Below are positions 36,034 to 45,158 of a DNA stretch of 64,000 nucleotides, piece by piece. Source of the DNA: Flavipsychrobacter sp. (GTDB taxonomy: Bacteria; Bacteroidota; Bacteroidia; Chitinophagales; Chitinophagaceae); NCBI GenBank assembly GCA_041392855.1, contig JAWKLD010000001.1:1226001-1290000 (forward strand), written 5' to 3'. Each line of letters begins with the position of its first letter. Within the stretch, counting starts at the first letter, position 1. The notes beneath the pieces were generated by a model. It was not told the DNA's origin and searched no databases. It worked only from the letters and a program-made list of their open reading frames with translations. Position numbers and translations under genes: made by a program.

Positions 36034-36684
36034 ATGGTTACAAATCTGAGTGATAAGAACTCTATTCTCTCCTGCTGGATCAACGAAATACGTAATGTAG
36101 AGATACAAACGGACAGAATGCGTTTCAGAAGAAATATGGAACGTATAGGCGAAATTGCCGCCTATGAGATCAGTAAAACATTGACTTACAAGGAAGTAAC
36201 GGTGCAAACACCTCTTGGAGAGTCTTCTTCTCTAGAATTAGCCCAACAGCCTGTTTTAGCTACTATTTTGAGAGCTGGCTTACCTTTACACACAGGTTTG
36301 CTCAATTATTTTGACCATGCAGAGAATGCCTTTATTGCCGCTTATAGAAAGCACCATAAAGATGGCTCCTTCGAAATAGAGCAGGAATACCTCACAAGCC
36401 CTGATGTAACAGGAAAAGCACTCATAATAGCCGACCCCATGCTGGCTACAGGTTCTTCACTAGCTTTATCAATAAAAGCGCTAACAGATGCTGAGCAGCC
36501 TGAAAGCATACATGTAGTATCTGTAATAGCTAGTACTGTGGGTATTGAGTACTTAAAACGAAAATTTCCTGCCGCTAATTTATGGGTAGGCGCCATAGAT
36601 GACGAACTGACAGCTAGAGGCTATATTGTGCCAGGGCTTGGGGATGCGGGCGACCTATCATATGGAGAAAAACGTCAATCGTAA
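36034..36684 (+). CDS. upp: Uracil phosphoribosyltransferase
   Basis: A 216-residue type I phosphoribosyltransferase. RFRRNMERIGEIAAYEISK near the N-terminus, ATILRAGLPLHTGLLNYF and the PRPP loop ADPMLATGSSLALSIKAL mark the family; GAIDDELTARGYIVPGLGDAGDLSYG is the typical UPRTase C-terminus. It converts uracil and PRPP to UMP. Monocistronic with a 209-bp upstream gap of AT-rich sequence. Confidence 0.94.
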   Translation: MVTNLSDKNSILSCWINEIRNVEIQTDRMRFRRNMERIGEIAAYEISKTLTYKEVTVQTPLGESSSLELAQQPVLATILRAGLPLHTGLLNYFDHAENAFIAAYRKHHKDGSFEIEQEYLTSPDVTGKALIIADPMLATGSSLALSIKALTDAEQPESIHVVSVIASTVGIEYLKRKFPAANLWVGAIDDELTARGYIVPGLGDAGDLSYGEKRQS

Positions 36685-36786
36685 CCCCAACGTAAAGAAT
36701 ATAAGAACCTGTCTTGCATAATAAGATTATTTGGCTTATTTTGCCTAGCAGAAACATTAACTAAACATTTACTAAACGTTACCCAG

Positions 36787-37824
36787 ATGAAGAAAATATT
36801 ACTAGGAGTATGTGCAGCAATGGTATTTACAACTTCCGCTATAGCTCAAGATCCGCACTTTACTCAATATTTTGCATCACCACTTACTCTAAATCCTGCT
36901 TTGTCGGGCCTTACTCAGGGCGATTTACGCTTGGCAGCAAACTACCGTTCTCAATGGGGGTCAGTTTCTCCTAATCCGTATACAACAGGTACTATATCAT
37001 ACGACATGGCTATGATGAAAGGTAAGTTGAACAATGGCGATGCTATGGGTATCGGTGTTCTTGGCCTTTTCGACAGATCTGGTCTTGGTGGTCTGCAAAA
37101 CATTACTGTTGGTTTATCATTCGCTTATCATAAAGCTTTAGGTTACGAAAAGCGTCATACACTATCTTTCGGTATACAAGGTGCCTTAGTTCAAAAATCA
37201 ATTGACTTCTCTTCTCTTAAATTTGAAGATCAGTTTGACTTTGCTACTGGCGGTACTCCTTACACTACTGGTGAGAATGTGGGTAATGCCGATTTAACTT
37301 ATCCTGATTTCAACGCAGGTTTAATGTACTCTGGTAGAGTAAGCGAGCATGCTACAGCTTATGTTGGTATCTCTTACTACCACCTTACTCAACCTGTTGA
37401 GTCTTTCTTGAATGGTAATCACAAAATACACTCTCGTTACACTGGTTACATCGGTGGTTCATTTGACTTGAATGAGAATGTAGTACTATATGCTAGTGGT
37501 CTATACCAAAGCCAAGCATCAGCAACAGAGGTTATGGCTGGAGCTGCAGTTGGTTTTGTTCTTAACCCTGGTCATGACAATGAGTTCTCTAAAAACACAG
37601 TACTTTATCTAGGTGGTTGGTACCGTTATGGTGATGCTCTTTCTCCTTACATCGCTTTCGAGTGGTCTAAAATGAAATTGGGTGTAAGCTACGATGCTAA
37701 CCTTTCTAGCTTTGCTCCTGCTACAGGTGGTAACGGTGGTTATGAAGTATCTCTTATCTTCAACGGTGCTATCAACAAAGCAGCACACAAGCCAACTTAC
37801 AACTTCGCTTGTCCTAAGTTCTAA
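36787..37824 (+). CDS. PorP/SprF family type IX secretion membrane protein
   Basis: A 345-residue protein with a signal peptide (AIAQ near residue 21) and the PorP/SprF opening DPHFTQYFASPLTLNPALSGLTQGDLRLAANYRSQWG, followed by a predicted outer-membrane barrel. PorP/SprF proteins serve the T9SS and gliding adhesin export. It stands alone here, without PorK, L, M or N, so it may be a dedicated partner for a secreted protein elsewhere. Terminated by a strong hairpin. Confidence 0.9.
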   Translation: MKKILLGVCAAMVFTTSAIAQDPHFTQYFASPLTLNPALSGLTQGDLRLAANYRSQWGSVSPNPYTTGTISYDMAMMKGKLNNGDAMGIGVLGLFDRSGLGGLQNITVGLSFAYHKALGYEKRHTLSFGIQGALVQKSIDFSSLKFEDQFDFATGGTPYTTGENVGNADLTYPDFNAGLMYSGRVSEHATAYVGISYYHLTQPVESFLNGNHKIHSRYTGYIGGSFDLNENVVLYASGLYQSQASATEVMAGAAVGFVLNPGHDNEFSKNTVLYLGGWYRYGDALSPYIAFEWSKMKLGVSYDANLSSFAPATGGNGGYEVSLIFNGAINKAAHKPTYNFACPKF

Positions 37825-37847
37825 TACAAAAACACACATTATATTTG

Positions 37848-37879
37848 AAAAGCAGATTCACTTGAATCTGCTTTTTTTA
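37848..37879. terminator. Terminator between porP/sprF and aag
   Basis: AGCAGATTCA/TGAATCTGCT with a 2-base loop, flanked by A and T runs; works for both convergent genes. Confidence 0.92.
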
Positions 37880-38482
37880 TGCCCCTTTGCCTTTGCTAAC
37901 GTATTTATTACCCTTTATGCTAAATCGATAAGGCAAGAATGCATCTTCTTTAGCATACCCTACACCTACCCTAGTGCCAACTACAATAGCTTCATCTGCT
38001 ATTTTAAATCCTCTATCTTCTATATAAATAGATTCTTGTAATAAACTATCTCCCGAAAAAGATGTAGTAATGCCCATAGCCTCACTTAAAGTACCCGGCC
38101 CCGCTGAAATATTAGGTTTAAGTTTAGCCATGCCTCTTCTTTTCAGCATAATATCGATACCATCAATTGGCTCAAGACCTCTAATTAGTACGGCATGAGG
38201 GATATCTTTTTTATTAGTAACAACGTTAAAAAGATGGTGGATACCATAACATAGATATACATATGCATTACCTCCCTTACTATACATCTGTTCTGTTCGT
38301 GCTGTTCTTCTTCCCCCAAAAGCGTGAGAGGCTTTATCCCCCTCGCCTGCATAGGCTTCGGTTTCTACTATCATTCCAGCAGTATAGTTACCGTCAATAT
38401 TAGTCACCAGCACTTTACCCAAAAGTTCTTGAGCTATTAATACTACATCGTCTCTCGTATAAAATGTTTCGGGTAATATCAT
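37877..38482 (-). CDS. DNA-3-methyladenine glycosylase (AAG/MPG type)
   Basis: A 201-residue enzyme of the mammalian-type AAG fold: LAQELLGKVLV-like start, IVETEAYAGEGDKASHAFGGRRTART with the catalytic Glu, GGNAYVYLCYGIHHLFNVVT and VLIRGLEPI. It removes alkylated purines from DNA. A full -33/-7 promoter ends 4 bp before its ATG, so the mRNA is probably leaderless. Confidence 0.92.
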   Translation of the reverse strand: MILPETFYTRDDVVLIAQELLGKVLVTNIDGNYTAGMIVETEAYAGEGDKASHAFGGRRTARTEQMYSKGGNAYVYLCYGIHHLFNVVTNKKDIPHAVLIRGLEPIDGIDIMLKRRGMAKLKPNISAGPGTLSEAMGITTSFSGDSLLQESIYIEDRGFKIADEAIVVGTRVGVGYAKEDAFLPYRFSIKGNKYVSKGKGA

Positions 38483-38486
38483 AAAT

Positions 38487-38519
38487 CAAATGTACAGCAG
38501 AAGATATATTGATAACAAA
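38487..38519 (-). promoter_or_regulatory. Full -33/-7 promoter of the aag-type glycosylase gene
   Basis: On the minus strand TTTG (38516-38519) is followed after 21 bp by TACATTTG (38487-38494). The -7 box is 4 bp from the ATG at 38482. Confidence 0.6.
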
Positions 38520-38535
38520 CCGTATTTTGCGAAGA

Positions 38536-39240
38536 ATGAAAAAAGGAGCTACACTTTACTTAATACCCATACCAATAGCAGAGGATGCACTGCATACACT
38601 TTCTAAAGAAATAAGCACTGTTACGCTTGAGGTAACCCATTTCTTTGTAGAGCATATACGCACAGCGCGTCGTTTTCTTAAAGCCTTACACCCCGAAATA
38701 GTTATTGATGACCTCCATTTTTCAGAGATAGATAAAAAAAGAGGTGCTGACCTGAATACATTTAATGAATGGGTTAAGGCAGGTCATTCCATTGGTGTAA
38801 TGAGTGAATCGGGCTGCCCGGGAATAGCTGACCCGGGAGCAGAGTTGGTATATAAAGCGCAAGAATTAGATATAGCCATTTATCCCTTAACAGGGCCTAA
38901 TAGTATCATCCTATCATTAATGGCGTCAGGCTTAGACGGGCAAAGATTTGCTTTTAATGGATACCTACCTATTAAGGACCCGGAAAGAAGCAAAAGCATT
39001 AAACATTACGAGCAGCTTTCAGCCAAAGAAAAACAAACACAAATTTTTATTGAAACGCCTTATAGAAACAACGCACTACTTGATGAGCTATTTAAGAAAT
39101 GCAACCCTAACACCAAACTATGTATAGCACAGGATATAACAGGCAAAGCTGCTTATAACAAAACCAAGACAATAAAAGCTTGGCAAAAGAATAAGCCTGA
39201 ATTAGAAAAGCTGCCTACAGTATTCTTATTTTTGGCTTAG
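38536..39240 (+). CDS. SAM-dependent methyltransferase, tetrapyrrole-methylase fold (RsmI-like)
   Basis: The ATG at 38536 (234 residues) is preferred to a TTG at 38509. The fold shows LYLIPIPIAEDALHTL, MSESGCPGIADPGAELVYKAQ, YPLTGPNSIILSLMASGLDGQRFAFNGYLP and FIETPYRNNALLDELF. RsmI proper methylates C1402 in 16S rRNA. This shorter form is a standard Bacteroidota variant whose exact target is unclear. It ends in a 4-bp convergent overlap with the next gene. Confidence 0.82.
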   Translation: MKKGATLYLIPIPIAEDALHTLSKEISTVTLEVTHFFVEHIRTARRFLKALHPEIVIDDLHFSEIDKKRGADLNTFNEWVKAGHSIGVMSESGCPGIADPGAELVYKAQELDIAIYPLTGPNSIILSLMASGLDGQRFAFNGYLPIKDPERSKSIKHYEQLSAKEKQTQIFIETPYRNNALLDELFKKCNPNTKLCIAQDITGKAAYNKTKTIKAWQKNKPELEKLPTVFLFLA

Positions 39241-39647
39241 TAGTCTCCTAGATCAGCCTCATTGACCTCTGCTATCTCGTCAACTACATACTGACCGTTT
39301 TCGTCGTTTTTTCCATTGTAGTCATCACCTCTCCATGGCAAACTTCTGCGGTATTGCACATAATGTAGCTTAACTCGTTTGCCGATACACTCTTCCAGAG
39401 AATCGGCCAAAGCAACATCTACAGTACTGAAATAAAAATATTGTGCATTAAAAGTGTTTCCTCTTTGCCCAAAGCCTTGTTGTATCAGCTCCCCTTCATA
39501 GGTTTTAAACAAATTACCTTTTCGAGAAAACTTTTGTAGGTAGCCCTCTCTATAGCCAAAGCTGTAAGGACTATAATAAAACCAATAGGTATACCCTACT
39601 ACCGATAGCAACAAAATAAGAATAGAAATGAATATAACTTTGCGCAT
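39237..39647 (-). CDS. Conserved hypothetical membrane-anchored protein
   Basis: A 136-residue protein with one N-terminal membrane helix (about 4-22) and a short soluble part with YREGYLQKFSRKGNLFKTYEGELIQQG and KRVKLHYVQYRRSLPWRGDD. It resembles a small conserved Bacteroidota protein that is sometimes mislabelled as a dehydrogenase; I see no nucleotide-binding motif. The function is unknown. It overlaps the convergent RsmI-like gene by 4 bp. Confidence 0.65.
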   Translation of the reverse strand: MRKVIFISILILLLSVVGYTYWFYYSPYSFGYREGYLQKFSRKGNLFKTYEGELIQQGFGQRGNTFNAQYFYFSTVDVALADSLEECIGKRVKLHYVQYRRSLPWRGDDYNGKNDENGQYVVDEIAEVNEADLGDY

Positions 39648-39714
39648 ATGCGAAATATACGAAAACTGGTATATATCACATACCTATTGCTAATACATTA
39701 GCATAACTTAAACA

Positions 39715-40851
39715 TTATTTCACAGTTCTGCCCTTCCATTTGTAAACACCTACAAAACCAAGCAGACCTGCGACTATTATATAGAAGATATGTAATGGTT
39801 GAAGTAGAGGGAACAGCCACAGCTGCTTTTCTTTTTTGAAAAAACGAGCTACAGGATATAAATAAATAAGGTCTACTTCTATTTTCAGAAGTAACAAGGC
39901 TAATAAAACCCATAGATATTGATGGCTAAAGAAACTAGCAACTAATAGAGCTAGGAATAACACGTTAAAAAGATAAACAAACACCAATATACTGGTCATG
40001 CGCTTATCATCATACTTACCCGACTTTGATGCCCACCTTATCCTTTGTTGAATAAAACCTGACCAACTATATTGTGGCTCTGTTTTCACAATAGCTTGTA
40101 TAGATTTTAGACATGCGATCTTTGATGGGAAATGCTTGCTCATTTTCATCATCAACAAATAATCGTCTCCCGAGGCTAAATGATCTATATTTTCATACCC
40201 ATTTACAGCTATGAAAGCAGCTCTTGTAAAGGAAAGGTTAGCACCATTACACATGTTACCCATATGCAACTCATGTGAGGCTACGGTAATGCCTTGCATA
40301 CTCATGAAATCTAATGACTGAAACACCTGTAACACAGAGTCATCAGATATATAATCTACTGGAGAGATAATCATCACGGGCTTTTCTTTCTCGTATATAT
40401 GAGCAATAGAACGTAACCAATTAGGAGTAGCGATACAATCTGCATCCGTTGTTATGAGTAAATCTCCTATAGTATTATTAACGCCAATTGTCAATGCCGC
40501 TTTTTTATACGCTATCAGATCATCTGTTTTTAAATGGTCGGACAATGATAAACAACGTACATTACGATGGGCAAAACTACTCACTACATTTGCAGTATCA
40601 TCTGTAGAGTGATCATCTATTACAACTACTTCCACCAATTCTTTGGGATAGTCTTGAGCTAGAATAGAATTGAGACATCTTCCAATACACTCTTCTTCAT
40701 TACGTGCTGGTATTATTATAGAAATAGTTGTTGTAGGCACAAAGTCTTTCACCACTTTTGTAGCATCTTTTGCCTGCCATCCTTTTCGATAGGCAAACAT
40801 CAATGCCGCATATAATAGTGCAGCCACTATAGCTAATACAACTAACAACAT
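39715..40851 (-). CDS. Membrane-anchored family 2 glycosyltransferase
   Basis: A 378-residue protein with an N-terminal membrane helix (about 1-20), a GT2 domain with SIIIPARNEEECIGRCLNSIL, VEVVVIDDHSTDDTANVV, ITTDADC and SGDDYLLMMKM, then the QRIRWASKSG motif (QxxRW, usual in processive or lipid-linked GT2 enzymes) and C-terminal helices at about 285-345 and 350-370. The acceptor is unknown. It starts 1 bp after the alpha/beta hydrolase stop, forming a two-gene operon. Confidence 0.85.
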   Translation of the reverse strand: MLLVVLAIVAALLYAALMFAYRKGWQAKDATKVVKDFVPTTTISIIIPARNEEECIGRCLNSILAQDYPKELVEVVVIDDHSTDDTANVVSSFAHRNVRCLSLSDHLKTDDLIAYKKAALTIGVNNTIGDLLITTDADCIATPNWLRSIAHIYEKEKPVMIISPVDYISDDSVLQVFQSLDFMSMQGITVASHELHMGNMCNGANLSFTRAAFIAVNGYENIDHLASGDDYLLMMKMSKHFPSKIACLKSIQAIVKTEPQYSWSGFIQQRIRWASKSGKYDDKRMTSILVFVYLFNVLFLALLVASFFSHQYLWVLLALLLLKIEVDLIYLYPVARFFKKEKQLWLFPLLQPLHIFYIIVAGLLGFVGVYKWKGRTVK

Positions 40852-40852
40852 A

Positions 40853-41662
40853 CTACGAAAAACAAGAAGCTATTTTAGGGAGTGTTTCTGAATCGAATAT
40901 ACGATGGCCTTTCTCTAATATAGTCACCTCTGCACTTCCTACTCCTTCTGCAAACGCTAATGCATATCTGGCAGGAATCACCTTATCATATCTACCCATG
41001 AACACTTCTGTCGCTATCTTTTCATTTCTTATAATTTGCTTTGTCTTCCCGACATCTGGAATCAGTTTACTCATCGTCATCCAAACATTAAGTAAGAACC
41101 TCCTATCTACTTCACTACTGATGTATTTCATTGCAAACTTATACTTGCCTTCATTAAGTAGCTTTACTTTTCTTGCAACATCTATCAATGGCATATACAA
41201 GGCAGGATTGGTTAAGAAACTTTTGAAAATAAATTTACCTGTAACCGTTCTTGTCAACCAGTAGTAAAACCAATTAAACCTCAAGCCATCAGATGCTATC
41301 AAGACCAAACGATCTACCTTGTCACCATACTGTTCTAAAACACTCATACATACTCTACCTCCAATACTATACCCTAACAAGGAAAAATACTCTACGTTAA
41401 AAAGCCTTAAGATATTTGCAATTAGCTCATTAAGTGCTTCCTTTTCCCACAACTTTAATGGAGACCACTGACTTTCTGAATGGTGGGGTAAATTAAAGGA
41501 GATCACAGAATATTCTTTATCCATACATTCTGCCAATGGGGCGAAAAAACTAGCATCATCGCCATAGCCATGAAAAGCAATCAATAGTTTATCCCCCTCA
41601 CCATATTTAATATAATGAAGTTGTTCCTCGCCAGTCTTAATATATCCTGAAACAGCACCCAT
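40853..41662 (-). CDS. Alpha/beta-fold hydrolase
   Basis: The ATG at 41662 gives 269 residues; a GTG at 41671 would fall inside the -7 box. Fold marks are LLIAFHGYGDDASFF (oxyanion), SLLGYSIGGRVCMSVLE with the nucleophile Ser in GYSIGG, GRYDKVIPARYA (acid) and EKGHRIF (His). The substrate cannot be inferred. It is cotranscribed with the glycosyltransferase, so an envelope lipid or glycan role is possible. Confidence 0.82.
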   Translation of the reverse strand: MGAVSGYIKTGEEQLHYIKYGEGDKLLIAFHGYGDDASFFAPLAECMDKEYSVISFNLPHHSESQWSPLKLWEKEALNELIANILRLFNVEYFSLLGYSIGGRVCMSVLEQYGDKVDRLVLIASDGLRFNWFYYWLTRTVTGKFIFKSFLTNPALYMPLIDVARKVKLLNEGKYKFAMKYISSEVDRRFLLNVWMTMSKLIPDVGKTKQIIRNEKIATEVFMGRYDKVIPARYALAFAEGVGSAEVTILEKGHRIFDSETLPKIASCFS

Positions 41663-41670
41663 TCCTAACA

Positions 41671-41678
41671 CAAAAATA
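41671..41678 (-). promoter_or_regulatory. Promoter -7 box for the alpha/beta hydrolase
   Basis: TATTTTTG on the minus strand, exact TAnnTTTG, 8 bp before the ATG at 41662. Confidence 0.45.
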
Positions 41679-41761
41679 GTTATTCATAAACCGTTATTAG
41701 AACAATTATTTAACAAGTAATAAGCATAAATTTTAAGTAACTTCATAGGAAAGGATATATT

Positions 41762-43543
41762 ATGGAAGACCAGTCAAAACAGGTGATACAAGGCGGAGGT
41801 TTCCTAATTAACGAATCTGCGCCATCCAACACATTCACACCAGAGGATTTTACAGAAGAGCAACGATTAATAGAAGATACATGCGCTGATTTTCTAGCTA
41901 AAGAAGTAAGACCAAAACTCCAAGCTATAGACGAGCAAGAAGAGGGGCTTATGCCTACCCTGCTGGACAAAGCAGGAGAACTGGGATTATTAGGTGCTGC
42001 ATTTCCACAGCAGTATGGAGGCTTGGGTGAAGATTTTGTCACAGCTACCATTATCAACGAAGCTTTGGGCGCAGGGCATTCCTTTTCAGTAGCTGTAGCT
42101 GCACATAATGGCATTGGCTCATTACCGATACTATATTTTGGAACAGAAGAACAAAAGCAGAAATATGTACCTAGATTGGCTACAGGTGAATTAAAAGGTG
42201 CTTATGCGCTTACCGAGCCCAATTCTGGCTCTGATGCACTCAGTGGTAAAACCTCTGCAAAACTTACCGATGATGGTAAGCACTATCTCATAAATGGTCA
42301 AAAAATATGGATCACAAATGCTGGCTTTGCTGATGTATTTACTGTTTTTGCTAAAATAGACGGAGAACATTTTTCAGCCTTTATAATAGAACGTGGCACA
42401 GAGGGATTGAGCTTTGGAGAAGAGGAACATAAAATGGGTATTAAAGGATCTAGCACTCGTCAGGTGTTTTTTGAGAACTGTAAAGTACCCAAAGAGAACC
42501 TACTGGGAGAAATAGGTCGTGGTCATATCATAGCCTTCAACATCTTGAATATTGGTCGTTTAAAGCTATGTGCTGCTGCTCTTGGTGGCACTAAACAAGC
42601 CATGGCCAATACTATAAAGTATGCCGTTACCCGAGAACAGTTTAAAACACCTATTGCACAGTTTGGCGCCATACAACACAAGCTGGCAGAGATGACCATA
42701 CGCACATTTGCTACAGAAAGTGCTCTTTACAGAACATCTAGATGGATAACAGATAAAGAAAATGAACTAGCAAAGTCAGGAAAAAGTGATGATGAAACAT
42801 TATTAGGTGCCGCTGAAGAGTATGCCATTGAATGTGCCATTTTAAAAGTTATAGGGTCTGAATGTTTGGACTATGTAGTAGACGAAGGCGTACAAATACA
42901 TGGAGGTAATGGTTTTTCTGACGAATACAATATATCACGCTCCTACAGAGATAGCCGTATCAACAGAATATTTGAAGGTACTAATGAGATCAATAGGCTA
43001 TTAACGCTTGACATGTACTTAAAGCGTGCCATGAAGGGCAGGATAAACATCTTAACCCCTGCAATGGCGGTACAGAAAGAATTAATGGGCATCCCTGAAT
43101 TTGGAGAGGACGACACACCTTTTGCGGCTGAGCTAAAAGCTATTGCTAACTTCAAGAAAGCTATACTCATGTGTGCAGGAGCAGCTGTGCAAAAGCTAAT
43201 GACAAAAATAGAAGGTGAGCAAGAAATACTGATGTATTTAGCTGATATGCTCAACGACACCTTCATGGCGGAAAGCATGCTGTTGAGAACAATGAAAATG
43301 ACAGATAGTGGCAATAAAAATGCAGGCTTGGCTACAGATGCTACAAAGGTTTTCATTAGCGACGCGGCAGATAGAATAAACCATGCCGGTAAAAACGCAA
43401 TAAATGCCTTTGCTACTGGTGACGAACAAAGGATGATGCTACTCGGCGTAAAACGTTTTACCAAAGTAGCTAGCTTTAATACCAAAGAAGCAAGAAGAAA
43501 AATTGGACAGCAAATGATAGAAAAAGGTAGTTATATCTTCTAG
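41762..43543 (+). CDS. Acyl-CoA dehydrogenase, long VLCAD-like form
   Basis: A 593-residue flavoenzyme, longer than the 380-residue medium-chain forms because of an extra C-terminal helical domain (about 450-593). Family marks are AYALTEPNSGSDALS, ITNAGFADVFTVFAKI, KMGIKGSSTRQVFFENCKVP, QIHGGNGFSDEYNISRSYRDSRI (split here) and RIFEGTNEINRLL with the catalytic Glu. It starts beta-oxidation by oxidising acyl-CoA, electrons going to ETF. It is monocistronic; a hairpin terminator follows. Confidence 0.92.
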   Translation: MEDQSKQVIQGGGFLINESAPSNTFTPEDFTEEQRLIEDTCADFLAKEVRPKLQAIDEQEEGLMPTLLDKAGELGLLGAAFPQQYGGLGEDFVTATIINEALGAGHSFSVAVAAHNGIGSLPILYFGTEEQKQKYVPRLATGELKGAYALTEPNSGSDALSGKTSAKLTDDGKHYLINGQKIWITNAGFADVFTVFAKIDGEHFSAFIIERGTEGLSFGEEEHKMGIKGSSTRQVFFENCKVPKENLLGEIGRGHIIAFNILNIGRLKLCAAALGGTKQAMANTIKYAVTREQFKTPIAQFGAIQHKLAEMTIRTFATESALYRTSRWITDKENELAKSGKSDDETLLGAAEEYAIECAILKVIGSECLDYVVDEGVQIHGGNGFSDEYNISRSYRDSRINRIFEGTNEINRLLTLDMYLKRAMKGRINILTPAMAVQKELMGIPEFGEDDTPFAAELKAIANFKKAILMCAGAAVQKLMTKIEGEQEILMYLADMLNDTFMAESMLLRTMKMTDSGNKNAGLATDATKVFISDAADRINHAGKNAINAFATGDEQRMMLLGVKRFTKVASFNTKEARRKIGQQMIEKGSYIF

Positions 43544-43574
43544 AAAAGAAGATTGATAAAAAACATATTAAATT

Positions 43575-43600
43575 AGCCTGTAGATTTTACAGGCTTTTTA
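43575..43600 (+). terminator. Intrinsic terminator after the acyl-CoA dehydrogenase
   Basis: AGCCTGTA/TACAGGCT with a GATTT loop, then five T. It ends 10 bp before the next start codon. Confidence 0.85.
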
Positions 43601-43609
43601 CTTGTATAT

Positions 43610-45154
43610 ATGGCAACACAGGAACAATTCATCGAAGAAATCAATAAAGGGTACACTTTCAAAGGAGATTCCTTTTTATTAGGCAAAGCAATATTGAATA
43701 AAGAAGTAGTGAGCGATGCGGCAGTAAAAGTGCCGCTAAAGACATTAAACCGTCATGGTTTAATTAGCGGAGCTACAGGTACGGGAAAAACAAAAACACT
43801 GCAAGTATTATCAGAAGCATTGAGTGATGCCAGCATACCTGTATTGATGATGGACATAAAAGGTGACCTGAGCGGTATAGCTGCCAAAAGCCCCGGACAT
43901 CCTAAAATAGATGAACGCTGCCAACTTTTGGGTATAGACTTTGTTCCTACAGCCTACCCTGTAGAGCTCTTATCGCTTAGTGAAGAAGCAGGTGTACGCC
44001 TAAGAGCAACAGTAACTGAATTTGGACCGATATTACTTGCCAAGGTATTAGACCTGAACAGCACACAGGAAAGTATACTCGCTATGCTTTTTAAGTATTG
44101 TGATGATAATAACATGCCTTTGATAGACCTCAAAGACCTGCAATCAATGCTACAGTGGGCTGCCAATGATGGCAAGGAGGAGTTGAAGGAAGAATACGGC
44201 ACCATGTCTTCTGCATCTATAGGTACAATAATGCGCAAAGTCATTGCTTTGCAACAGCAAGATGCGGACAGAATATTCGGTGAAAAATCGTTTGAAGTAG
44301 ACGACCTATTACGTATAGCTGATGATGGAAGAGGCATGGTAAATATTTTAAGAGTTACTGACCTACAAGACAAACCTAAGCTTTTCTCTACGTTCATGTT
44401 ACAGTTACTATCCGAACTGTATGCCACCATGCCTGAAGAAGGCGATAGCGATCAACCTAAGCTGGTAATGTTTATCGATGAGGCTCACCTCATATTCAAC
44501 GATGCTAATGATATACTTATCGAGCAACTAGAAACTATCGTAAAACTAATACGCTCAAAAGGCATAGGTATATTCTTTGTAACTCAAAACCCTACAGATA
44601 TAGCACCTGCCGTATTAAGTCAATTAGGCCTAAAAATACAGCATGCCTTACGCGCCTTTACTGCAAACGATAGAAAAGCGATAAAGCAAACAGCAGAAAA
44701 CTATCCTCTTAGCGAATACTATGATACAAAAGAAGTCATTACACAATTGGGGATAGGAGAAGCGCTTGTTACATTGCTGAATGAGAAAGGTATCCCTACC
44801 CCATTAGCAGCTACTATGCTTTGTGCTCCAAAATCAAGAATGGATATACTTACAGATGAGGAGATCAACGATATCGTAAAAAGATCACTGCTTGTAGAGA
44901 AGTATAATAAAGAGATTGATAGAGAAAGCGCTTATGAACTCATCAACGAAAAGATAAAAGAAGCCAAAGAAGAAGCTCCTGAACGTAAAGTAAGAAGAGA
45001 AAAAGAAGATAAAACTGTTATTGAACAATTAGGCGAAAGCTCTGTAGTAAGAAGCATGATGCGCACCGCAGGTACAATGTTAGTACGTAGCTTACTAGGT
45101 TCGCTAGGACTAGGAGGCACTACTAAAAGACGTAGAAGTAGTAGACGCCGTTGA
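43610..45154 (+). CDS. HerA/DUF853-type ATPase
   Basis: A 514-residue P-loop protein. Walker A is GATGTGKTKTLQ (about 56-67), and Walker B is KLVMFIDEAHLIF (about 285-297). FFVTQNPTDIAPAVLSQLGLKIQHALRAFTANDRKAIKQ is typical of the DUF853/HerA-like helicase family. The C-terminus is basic (KRRRSSRRR). The role in the cell is unknown; there is no NurA-like nuclease gene next to it, so classical HerA-NurA end resection is not indicated. Confidence 0.85.
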   Translation: MATQEQFIEEINKGYTFKGDSFLLGKAILNKEVVSDAAVKVPLKTLNRHGLISGATGTGKTKTLQVLSEALSDASIPVLMMDIKGDLSGIAAKSPGHPKIDERCQLLGIDFVPTAYPVELLSLSEEAGVRLRATVTEFGPILLAKVLDLNSTQESILAMLFKYCDDNNMPLIDLKDLQSMLQWAANDGKEELKEEYGTMSSASIGTIMRKVIALQQQDADRIFGEKSFEVDDLLRIADDGRGMVNILRVTDLQDKPKLFSTFMLQLLSELYATMPEEGDSDQPKLVMFIDEAHLIFNDANDILIEQLETIVKLIRSKGIGIFFVTQNPTDIAPAVLSQLGLKIQHALRAFTANDRKAIKQTAENYPLSEYYDTKEVITQLGIGEALVTLLNEKGIPTPLAATMLCAPKSRMDILTDEEINDIVKRSLLVEKYNKEIDRESAYELINEKIKEAKEEAPERKVRREKEDKTVIEQLGESSVVRSMMRTAGTMLVRSLLGSLGLGGTTKRRRSSRRR

Positions 45155-45158
45155 TCAA

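Noticed and set aside
42943..43485. Long antisense frame inside the acyl-CoA dehydrogenase gene
   Set aside because: It is a shadow of a strongly supported gene; low-complexity Ser/Ile/Ala-rich translation without motifs. Similar shadows at 12729-13085, 29121-29540 and 43954-44430 were dropped for the same reason.
43610..45154. HerA-like ATPase as part of an anti-phage defence system
   Set aside because: No nuclease, SIR2 or other defence gene lies next to it; neighbours are metabolic and transport genes, and the DUF853 type is widespread in housekeeping contexts.
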